Below are positions 57,099-64,000 of a stretch of DNA of 64,000 nucleotides, one piece after another; position 1 is the stretch's first letter, and each line of letters starts with the position of its first letter. The notes under the pieces are model-generated. The model made no database searches, was not told the origin of the DNA, and was given only the letters and a program-made list of their open reading frames with translations. The translations under genes and the position numbers were made by a program. The DNA is from Pseudomonadota bacterium (lineage in GTDB: Bacteria; Pseudomonadota; Gammaproteobacteria; Burkholderiales; Thiobacteraceae): assembly GCA_021812385.1 (NCBI GenBank), contig JAKANO010000005.1:124001-188000 (forward strand). Reading direction: 5' to 3'.

Positions 57099-58275
57099 CC
57101 ACGCGCGCGAATTGCGCTTCATTCAGCCACGGGCTATTGCTCAGCGTGAGCATGCGCGATGCAAAATCGCGTGCGTTGGGCACAGCCGATGCATGGAACA
57201 GATGCGCGAGATAAGCGTAGTCCGGCAGCGCGTGAATAAATAAACGGCTGACACCCAAGCCCGCCGTCCAAAGTTCTTCCAGCGCCGCATCGCGGGCGCG
57301 CGCCGTCGGCAGCAACAGCATGAAGAAGGGCCAAGCGCCCTGCGTCCCGGGTGCATCATCTAATACCTGTATCCCCGGCACTTGCGCCAACACCGGTTTG
57401 CGCTGCGCAGCCAAGACCCGCAAGCTTTGTTGGAACGCCGGCAGGCGTGCCAACGCATGCACGCCCACCGCCTGGCGCCAACGACCCACGCGATGCAGCG
57501 GAATCGCCGCGTCGAAATCATCGCCCACGGCGGCGACCGGATCATCGCGGCGCAATGCGCGCCGCAGCGGCCGGCCATACGCCAGGTACAAGCCCAGCGG
57601 ATGATACAAGGCGCCATACCCCAGCAATTCGAGGCTGCGCCGCAACTCCCATAGTGCGTCGTGTTGCACCAATTGCGCGCTGACTTGGCGCAAGCGTTGA
57701 CGCAGCGCCGCATCGCGCGCGAACAACACGCCGCCTTCGTACAACGTCAGCCCCTTGCCCACCGCCAGACTCCAGAAGCCGATGTCGCCGATGCTGCCCA
57801 CGGCCTGGCCTTGCGCGTAAGCGCCCAGCGCTTGTGCGGCATCTTCGATCACGCGCGCGCCGACGCGGTGCGCGATTGCCAGCACCGGCGCGAGATCGGC
57901 GATACGCCCGCCCAAATGGGTGGGGATCACCGCAAGCGTCGTGTCGTCGCAGAGACGCGACAACTGTTCATGATCCAAATCGAAACTATCGGCGCGCAGA
58001 TCGCACAAGATGGGCTGCAAGCCGCAATGCGCCACGGCCAAGGCCACCAGGGGGCAGGTATAAGCGGGGAGAATGACTTTGTAGCGCGCGCTCTCTTGGC
58101 GCAATGCCGTGAGCGCCACCACCAGCGCCGCCGTGCCGGAACATTCGATTTGCGTCTCCGGCAGCGCGAGATATTGGGCGATCGCAGCGCTTAAGTTCGC
58201 ATCGCCTGGCATCAAGTCCCGCCAACGTAATGGCAACCCGGCCGTCGGCGGCACTTCATACCATAGCTTATGCAT
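57064..58275 (-). CDS. DegT/DnrJ/EryC1-type PLP aminotransferase
   Basis: A 403-residue sugar-aminotransferase-fold enzyme. Asp145 (VIEDAAQALGA) and Lys174 (LAVGKGLTLYEGG) hold PLP. The N-terminal HKLWYEVPPTAGLPLRWRDL is unusual for the family, and the Lys motif differs from the common SFHATK. It could aminate a sugar nucleotide or another carbonyl substrate. It lies at the end of a minus-strand operon with two half-size membrane transporters, and its 3' end overlaps the convergent arginase-like gene. Confidence 0.88.
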   Translation of the reverse strand: MHKLWYEVPPTAGLPLRWRDLMPGDANLSAAIAQYLALPETQIECSGTAALVVALTALRQESARYKVILPAYTCPLVALAVAHCGLQPILCDLRADSFDLDHEQLSRLCDDTTLAVIPTHLGGRIADLAPVLAIAHRVGARVIEDAAQALGAYAQGQAVGSIGDIGFWSLAVGKGLTLYEGGVLFARDAALRQRLRQVSAQLVQHDALWELRRSLELLGYGALYHPLGLYLAYGRPLRRALRRDDPVAAVGDDFDAAIPLHRVGRWRQAVGVHALARLPAFQQSLRVLAAQRKPVLAQVPGIQVLDDAPGTQGAWPFFMLLLPTARARDAALEELWTAGLGVSRLFIHALPDYAYLAHLFHASAVPNARDFASRMLTLSNSPWLNEAQFARVVSVLGDAANRG

Positions 58276-58654
58276 CGCCGTGTTTCGACTCGCTAAAGCT
58301 CAGGAAAACAATGCCCAGCACAATGCACAAGCCGCCCAACACTTGTATCAATGTCAATCGCTCGCCGAAGTAAGCCACCGAGACCAACAAGACCGTGACC
58401 ACTTCCAAGTGCGAAGCGGCGAACGCCGGGCCGACCGGCGCGTGTTTCAGCAGCGTCATCCAGGTGAAAAATGCAAACAGATAACCGAGCATCGCTCCGA
58501 ATATCCAGCCGTTATGCACAATGCCCAGTAACCAGGCTGTATTCGGTTCGAACGGGCCGGCATGCTGCGTCGCAAGTTTAAAAAACACCTGAGTCAAGGT
58601 ATCGAACAACATCAGCGCGGCAAAGCCGATCAGATAAAAACGCTTGGTACTCAT
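58268..58654 (-). CDS. Half-size EamA/SMR-type membrane protein B
   Basis: A 128-residue protein with four membrane segments (about 6-26, 41-62, 70-92 and 97-118). The last has VTVLLVSVAYFGERLTLIQVLGG, typical of EamA/SMR proteins. The ATG at 58654 overlaps its partner gene in an ATGA; the longer frame is a shadow. Its end overlaps the DegT-type gene by 8 bases. Together with the next gene it would form a heterodimeric flippase or exporter of the ArnE/ArnF type. Confidence 0.82.
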   Translation of the reverse strand: MSTKRFYLIGFAALMLFDTLTQVFFKLATQHAGPFEPNTAWLLGIVHNGWIFGAMLGYLFAFFTWMTLLKHAPVGPAFAASHLEVVTVLLVSVAYFGERLTLIQVLGGLCIVLGIVFLSFSESKHGDA

Positions 58655-59007
58655 GCGCCCAACCCCGCTAGCGCGACACCCAGGGTAATCAGCGACATGC
58701 CCGCTACGCGCATGCGATCCAGCCGCTCGCCAAAAATAAGTTTGCCGGCAATCATCACCACCGCGATATTGATGGCGCCCAGCATCACCGCCAGCGACAG
58801 CGGGATCAAGGACAACAAGGCCAGCCAGACCAGAAATTCCAAGCCGAAGCAGATCACGCCGATCCAAATCGGCGGCGCCGACAACATCATGCGCCAACGC
58901 TTCCATTCGGTTTCATGGTCCGCGACTGCGGCTTTTTTGAACGCGAGATGTCCGGCTGTATCGATGACGATATTTAAAAACCAAAGCAGAACTGCGAGCT
59001 GGGACAT
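58651..59007 (-). CDS. Half-size EamA/SMR-type membrane protein A
   Basis: A 118-residue protein with four membrane segments. It has LIFGERLDRMRVAGMSLITLGVALAG at the C-terminus, matching EamA/SMR transporters. It is the first gene of the three-gene operon, 21 bases downstream of the promoter's -10 box. Paired SMR genes usually work as an antiparallel heterodimer. Confidence 0.85.
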   Translation of the reverse strand: MSQLAVLLWFLNIVIDTAGHLAFKKAAVADHETEWKRWRMMLSAPPIWIGVICFGLEFLVWLALLSLIPLSLAVMLGAINIAVVMIAGKLIFGERLDRMRVAGMSLITLGVALAGLGA

Positions 59008-59027
59008 GTGAAGGCCTAAATCGGCTT

Positions 59028-59056
59028 AGTGTAGCGAAATCGACCGATCTTCCCAA
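59028..59056 (-). promoter_or_regulatory. Promoter of the SMR-SMR-DegT operon
   Basis: On the minus strand TTGGGA (59056-59051), a 17-base spacer and TACACT (59033-59028). Confidence 0.5.
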
Positions 59057-59277
59057 GCAAATCTGCGCAGGCCCGTCATGCACTACCCTGCTATTCCTAT
59101 GGAAAAATCCTAAGCTTAGTTTTTAGGGTGGCAGTATCATCATCGCCGCGCTACATGCGTGACAATGTTTTGATCGAACGCTTACTCCACCTTGATCGAG
59201 CCCTTACTTTGAAAAGCAACCGAAAGGTTCAACATGGCCAGCTCAAATACAACTTACCTTAGCTTTCGGATGGCCTC

Positions 59278-60645
59278 ATGCATGAGGAGATAAACCGAGC
59301 GTCAATCCATCGGGTCATCGAGGCCTTCTCGCAGGCCATGACAGCCCTTGGCCATCAGGTACCCCCGCTATCCATCGAACGCTGGGCCATCGCCGTGCAC
59401 CATTGCTTGTCTTCCCGCGCGCGAGATTTCCACACACATCAGCACATATTGGACATCGCGCGCGACGCGGACCCGCTGGAAATCCTGGCGGCGCTGTACC
59501 ACGACACCGTCTACATTCAGGTCGACCTGGGCGTGACCGAGCACTTCGCCGCGCTCTTGCAGCCGCTGCTTCGCAAGGAAGAGGCCGCTTGCCGCATCCT
59601 ACCTGGCGCCGCGCAAGACCCCATCGCCGCCGACGTTCTGGCGGTCTTTGGGCGCAGCCCCGATGAGGTGCTCACACCCTTCACCGGGCTAAACGAGTTG
59701 GCCAGCGCGCTGGTCGCCGCCAAGGAACTAGAGGGCGTGCTGACCCGCCCGGAGCAACTGGCGGTCGCCGCCTGCATCGAAGCCTCCATTCCCTTCCGCA
59801 ACGAAATAGGCCCTGAACTCGAACGCCGCCTCCGCGCATTGGGCATCGGCGCACAGGATGCGAGCGCTATGGTGCGCCGCGCCGTGCGGCTGTCCAACAA
59901 GGATGTCGGTAACTTCGCCGCCCCCGATCCCGGGCGTTTTCTCGACAACACCTGGAAGCTGCTGCCCGAAACCAACCCGTCGCTGCGTATCGTCTCCACT
60001 TACACCGTGCGCGACTATCGCGTGGCGCTGCAGAAGATGGAAGGGTTTCTCGCGCAATTACCGGCCGAACGCGTGTTCCACGCCTGGGGCGGGGAGCCGG
60101 CGCCCGAAGTGCACGCCCAGCGCGTGCAGGCGGCGCGCATCAACATTGATCTTGCGGTGCGCTACCTGCGCTGCAAACTGTACGGCATCGCCATGGTGGA
60201 GGCCTTCGCCATGGAATCCGGCGGCGACGCGCCCTTGGAGCTGTTTATGGGTGGCATCCCCGAACCCGATGGGCCGTGCATGCGGCGCATCGAGCAGTAC
60301 CTTCCGCAGCTGCCGCACGTCAACGGGCTTGACCCTGCGCTGCTCACCCTGTTACAGGTCGGTCGCGCAACAGCGTCGTTTTTTGATCTCTCCACCTCAC
60401 CGCTGGCGAGCTTTCTCATCTCCACGCTCGGCGAAGCATCGGTGATGGCCGGCTTCGCGCAGGCCAGCGACTGGTGGGCGGAAAAATCCAGCGCGCGCGA
60501 ATTCCTGCTCCTTCAACCGCGCGCTGCCACCACGGCCCTCGCGGAAGCCGCCACCCACATCGCCGATACGCGCGCCGCAGCGCTGCGCGCGCTGCTCAGA
60601 GATATCACGCAGCCGACAACGCTCGAGCGGCCAGGTCGTCCATGA
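59278..60645 (+). CDS. Hypothetical protein with HD-like phosphohydrolase region
   Basis: A 455-residue soluble protein. Residues 45-95 contain FHTHQHILDIA and ALYHDTVYI, which resemble the metal His and HD pair of COG4339-type HD phosphohydrolases. The remaining 350 residues are helical, with no family I recognise. ATG 59278 has no strong Shine-Dalgarno. It converges with the alpha/beta hydrolase gene, overlapping it by 41 bases. The upstream 270-base gap holds the SMR operon promoter on the other strand. Confidence 0.6.
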   Translation: MHEEINRASIHRVIEAFSQAMTALGHQVPPLSIERWAIAVHHCLSSRARDFHTHQHILDIARDADPLEILAALYHDTVYIQVDLGVTEHFAALLQPLLRKEEAACRILPGAAQDPIAADVLAVFGRSPDEVLTPFTGLNELASALVAAKELEGVLTRPEQLAVAACIEASIPFRNEIGPELERRLRALGIGAQDASAMVRRAVRLSNKDVGNFAAPDPGRFLDNTWKLLPETNPSLRIVSTYTVRDYRVALQKMEGFLAQLPAERVFHAWGGEPAPEVHAQRVQAARINIDLAVRYLRCKLYGIAMVEAFAMESGGDAPLELFMGGIPEPDGPCMRRIEQYLPQLPHVNGLDPALLTLLQVGRATASFFDLSTSPLASFLISTLGEASVMAGFAQASDWWAEKSSAREFLLLQPRAATTALAEAATHIADTRAAALRALLRDITQPTTLERPGRP

Positions 60646-61492
60646 TCGCCTCAATGTGATCGAAGGGCAGCGAGAAGTGCGCCGCACCCGGCACCCGTTG
60701 CAGTTCGGCGTGCGCCAGGTGGGCGGCGATCCAGCGGCTATGTTCGGGCAACAGCAATTCATCCGCCGTGCCGTGCCACAAGCGCACCGGCAGCGCGATG
60801 CGCTCCAGCGAAAAATCCCACGGGGTGATCATCAGGCGCAAATCGCGCGCACCGCCGGCGCTGCCCTGCTGGAAGGCACGCCGCATATTTTTCGTCAGCA
60901 GCTCCACCACCGCGGGGCGCGACAGGCACGGCCGGTCGGCGCGCCCATTGTAGAGCCGCATGCTGGCTACAGCCAGGCGCGGCAAGGCGTGGCCGATCGC
61001 CGCTACGGGACGCAACATTAACCAGTCGAGCCAGCGCGGCGTGCGCTGCACGCGCCGCAACAACCATTGCACGAAGGGATGCGCCGCGCGCGCAAGATCG
61101 GGCAGCGCCGTCGGGCCCAGCGCACACACCAGCGACAACGCAACCACACGCTCCACATCCGCCGCCGCCAGCGCCAAGGCATTCGGCCCGCCGCCGGAGA
61201 TGCCGAGCACGGCATAGCGCTCAATGCCCAAGCGCTGCAACAACTGCATGACGACTTGCGCCCATGCGGCATGCCCCATTTCGTATGCGGCATCGGTCTC
61301 GCCATAGCCGGGACGATCCGGCGCGATCAGGCGCAGCCCATGGCGGCGCGCCGATTGCTCCGCGAGTTCGCATTCCACGCTGCTGCCGGGCGTGCCGTGG
61401 CAATACAGCACCGGCAGCCCCTGCGGGTCACCGTATTCGCTATAGCCGATGCTTCGGCCACAGCATTCCTGGACTTTAGATGCGGACTGCAT
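60605..61492 (-). CDS. Alpha/beta hydrolase
   Basis: A 295-residue hydrolase. The oxyanion loop YCHGTPGS, nucleophile elbow GISGGG, acid in WHGTADELLLP and His in GAAHFSLPFDH give a complete triad. The family is broad (esterases, haloalkane-type lipases), and the substrate cannot be inferred. I start at ATG 61492 (MQSASKVQEC); GTG 61552 and ATG 61540 are longer alternatives, but a TATAAT at 61503-61498 lies just upstream of the chosen start. Confidence 0.82.
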   Translation of the reverse strand: MQSASKVQECCGRSIGYSEYGDPQGLPVLYCHGTPGSSVECELAEQSARRHGLRLIAPDRPGYGETDAAYEMGHAAWAQVVMQLLQRLGIERYAVLGISGGGPNALALAAADVERVVALSLVCALGPTALPDLARAAHPFVQWLLRRVQRTPRWLDWLMLRPVAAIGHALPRLAVASMRLYNGRADRPCLSRPAVVELLTKNMRRAFQQGSAGGARDLRLMITPWDFSLERIALPVRLWHGTADELLLPEHSRWIAAHLAHAELQRVPGAAHFSLPFDHIEAIMDDLAARALSAA

Positions 61493-61608
61493 GCGCTGAT
61501 TATAGGCTAGGGGGATTTGTGTAAATGTGATTAGCGACATATCCTTCGTCACAACCGGGCCACTGCGGGAAGCAAGCCCGCCGACGACAGCCTATCCGGA
61601 GAGCATGC

Positions 61609-64000
61609 ATGTCCAACCCTAGCGCCATCGCAGCGCTTCCGTCCGCCTCACAACAAGTTTGTATGATGCTTGCTTGGTCTTGGCTGCTGGCGATCATTTT
61701 TTCTGCGTCTGTCGCCCATGCCGCTGCGCCGCAATTGCAGGTCGAGTCTTCAACTATTTCAGGCGGCGAACAATTAGCCATCGCTGCCGATGGCCGGTTG
61801 ATCGCCGAGGAGCAGGAAGGCATCGTCACGCTGCGCGATGGCATGACGGGTCGCAGCCTGCGCAGTTGGCGTGTACCTAAGGATTTCACCGGCACCCGCC
61901 AGCTGTGTTTTCCCGACGACCATAAAATCTTGGCGATCGTGGATGGCAGTCACGTTGATCTTTGGGACACGGCCAGCGGAACCCTGCTGGATTGGGATGC
62001 GGAAACCGAGTGGTCGGATATTCAAAATAAGCATTGTCTCAACGGCGTGGGCGTGTTGGCCCAAAATGCCTGGGAAGCCAAGGCAGGCCAATTGAACATT
62101 TCCGGCCTGCGCCTTCCCAATAATCCAAACCCATTACCGCAACTGCGCGTCAAGGAACTGGGTGAGCACTATCGCCTGATTGCCGTCCCCGGCGGAAAAT
62201 TCGTGGCCGTCGGTCAATACCACTTTCAGCGCGACGATCGCCTGCAACCGCATTCATCCTTGTCGCTGGTGGAGCTCGGCAGCGGCCAGCTGCGCTGGCG
62301 AGTGCCGGATATTCCCAGCACCATTGAGTATGGGGAGGTGATTACCCTCGCCGTCAGCCCGGATGGCCGCTATCTCGCCTACGTGCAACAAGCGCGCAGC
62401 CACGGTGACACGATCGCGACGCGGCTCACGCAAGGGCCGGTGGTCGTAGTGGAGCCGCGCACGGGGAAGCGTCTGAAGCTCGCCGGATTGCGCGGACTGC
62501 AGGCGCAGCGCGTGGCGTTCGTCAACCACGGCGCCTGGCTGATGATCGCGGCAGAAAACCCGGACAGCATCGCCTTTTTCGACCTCCGAAGCGGCCAGCC
62601 GGTACGGACGCTCAAGGGTCGCTTCAAAGCCTTGTTTAACGGCAGCGCGCAGTCCATGATCGTTCAAAAAGAGAATGCAGCCGAATCGAGCATCATCGAT
62701 TTGCCCAGCTTCGTGGAACGCGCCCGCATCGGGCGCGCAACTGCAACTTTGCAAACCCTGTCGGTGATTCAGGATCGCTTGCTGATCGCCGGCGGCAGCC
62801 ACGTGAAAGAAGTGCCGGTGCTCGCGCCCAGTCAAGGCCTCGATCTCGAAATCCCATCCAAGGATTTTTTATATGACACATCCACCGGGCGGATTGCCTA
62901 CGGACTTGGCGTCAACGACAGTATCGGCGCGGTAAAAGGCTTTATCCGACGCAGCAGCGGACAAACTACCGCATTTCGCTTGCCGCAGGGCGACATCATC
63001 TGGGATAGCGCCGCTGCGGCCTTTGCGCCCGGTGGGAAGTTATTGGTCACTGGCCAGATCAAAGCCGATGTGGATAAATTTCAAACCTTGTTTGAACAGG
63101 ATTTGAACCAAATTGGGACAGGCTCAGCGGATAGTGCGAGTCAGTTCGCCAGCCGGATGCCCACGCGCTTTTATTGGGTCGATGACGATGGCCACGTCTC
63201 GCTCGCGGGCGAAAAACTGGGCGTACCGTCCAAGATGCGGATATCGCCCGACGGGCAACAGCTCTGGCTGGCCAAGGATCACGATTTGGTCGTGCTGCAT
63301 TTGCCTTCGCTGGTCGAGCAAAATCGGATCGACATCGGAAATGATATTGCCGACTTCCATTTCCTGCCCGATGGCCGTTCGGTCATGGTGCAGTCGGCCA
63401 ACAGCATCTCGATTTGGCGCGGCGGCAAGTTGCTCGCGGCCTATCCGACGGAATTCAGCTCCGCCTCGCTGGCCGGGCCATATGGCGGCTTATTCGTCGC
63501 TGAAAAGGAAAAGCTCAAGCGCTGGTTTCCCGAACACTCCGTACCCAACATTTTGCCGGTACCCAGCAAAGCCTTGGTTAGCGAAAATTTGAGCCACTAC
63601 GTTTCCAATGGCCAACACGGCAGCGAATGGATCGATGTCGCCAGCGGCCAAAAAAAATTACTGGGCAATCTTTGCGACACGCCGGTGCGCATTTCAGCGG
63701 ATGGACGTTACTTGATTTGCCAGCGAGCATCGCCGGAAAACACCCCCCACCTGTACGCCCTCGTCGATGCGGTGGCTGGACGCGAAATACGGGCTTTCCA
63801 ACACGCCGGCGACCAGGCGGAACTGGGATTTTCTGCTGACAGCACACGGGTTTTCTATATCCAACGCGTGTATGTGCAGCAAGAGCATCATGCCTTGTTT
63901 ACCTACATGGCCATGGAAATTGCGTCCGGCGCGCAGCGCCCCATCTTCAGTTCCGAGGAACACTTTTTTGGCAGAGGCATCAAGACTTCGGACGATGGCT
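61609..64000 (+). CDS. Exported WD40/beta-propeller-like protein, C-terminus beyond window
   Basis: Open from ATG 61609 to the right edge, 797 codons without a stop. Signal peptide: residues 19-37 (MMLAWSWLLAIIFSASVAHA). GGAG lies 7 bases before the ATG. The product has many short beta-strand repeats with S-x-D-G-R or SPDG turns (VSPDGRYLAYV, ISPDGQQLWLA, ISADGRYLIC, FSADSTRVFYI), like WD40/TolB-type propeller blades. No enzyme domain is visible in this part. The C-terminus may carry further domains. Confidence 0.75.
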   Translation, partial: MSNPSAIAALPSASQQVCMMLAWSWLLAIIFSASVAHAAAPQLQVESSTISGGEQLAIAADGRLIAEEQEGIVTLRDGMTGRSLRSWRVPKDFTGTRQLCFPDDHKILAIVDGSHVDLWDTASGTLLDWDAETEWSDIQNKHCLNGVGVLAQNAWEAKAGQLNISGLRLPNNPNPLPQLRVKELGEHYRLIAVPGGKFVAVGQYHFQRDDRLQPHSSLSLVELGSGQLRWRVPDIPSTIEYGEVITLAVSPDGRYLAYVQQARSHGDTIATRLTQGPVVVVEPRTGKRLKLAGLRGLQAQRVAFVNHGAWLMIAAENPDSIAFFDLRSGQPVRTLKGRFKALFNGSAQSMIVQKENAAESSIIDLPSFVERARIGRATATLQTLSVIQDRLLIAGGSHVKEVPVLAPSQGLDLEIPSKDFLYDTSTGRIAYGLGVNDSIGAVKGFIRRSSGQTTAFRLPQGDIIWDSAAAAFAPGGKLLVTGQIKADVDKFQTLFEQDLNQIGTGSADSASQFASRMPTRFYWVDDDGHVSLAGEKLGVPSKMRISPDGQQLWLAKDHDLVVLHLPSLVEQNRIDIGNDIADFHFLPDGRSVMVQSANSISIWRGGKLLAAYPTEFSSASLAGPYGGLFVAEKEKLKRWFPEHSVPNILPVPSKALVSENLSHYVSNGQHGSEWIDVASGQKKLLGNLCDTPVRISADGRYLICQRASPENTPHLYALVDAVAGREIRAFQHAGDQAELGFSADSTRVFYIQRVYVQQEHHALFTYMAMEIASGAQRPIFSSEEHFFGRGIKTSDDG

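Noticed and set aside
58268..59007. Naming the transporter pair arnE and arnF
   Set aside because: Size and pairing fit, but no other arn gene is present and the sequences could equally be SMR pumps.

Overview
The window reads as one stretch of chromosome from a betaproteobacterium, probably of the Nitrosomonadales/Gallionella-like part of the class. The evidence is gene order: glmM-folP-ftsH-rlmE/yhbY, greA-carB-carA-dapB-bamE/fur, recN-nadK/hrcA-hemH and grpE-dnaK-dnaJ all occur in the arrangements usual for that class. Genus-level placement is a guess. No CRISPR array, insertion sequence, rRNA or prophage was recognised.

From 1 to about 33.9 kb the window is mostly housekeeping: cell-wall precursor, folate, FtsH quality control, carbamoyl phosphate and lysine biosynthesis, BamE, Fur, DNA repair (RecN), NAD kinase, ferrochelatase, the heat-shock operon (two clear sigma-32 promoters, before grpE and before dnaK), pyrophosphatase, QueD and aspartokinase. 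Accessory genes are inserted between these: a TlpA-like thioredoxin, a FecR-domain protein bracketed by a partial second copy of fur, a hybrid histidine kinase, a secreted beta-propeller coupled to a thioredoxin-like protein, YcaO and a small class III cyclase. Several intergenic gaps carry palindromic or low-complexity repeats in three recognisable families.

From 33.8 to 48.2 kb lie tRNA-Ser(GCT), with an unusually long inverted repeat that includes its own 3' end; a GAF-GAF-PAS-adenylate cyclase-TPR protein in an operon with a metallo-beta-lactamase-fold protein; a five-gene operon (TPR protein, SDR, heme-oxygenase-like diiron oxidase, AMP-dependent ligase, thermostable-hemolysin family protein) that looks like an uncharacterised acyl or small-molecule pathway; a porin plus PstS-like protein divergent from a histidine kinase/sigma-54 activator pair; and tRNA-Arg(ACG).

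From 48.3 to 64 kb the content is mainly accessory. A second candidate pathway runs from 49.1 to 59.0 kb: HAD phosphatase, class III aminotransferase, alpha/beta hydrolase, a QseBC-like two-component pair, a fatty-acid-hydroxylase/sterol-desaturase family enzyme, a GNAT-like acyltransferase, an arginase-fold protein, and a DegT-type aminotransferase with two half-size EamA/SMR membrane proteins. An HD-domain-like hypothetical protein, another alpha/beta hydrolase and the start of a large secreted propeller protein close the window.
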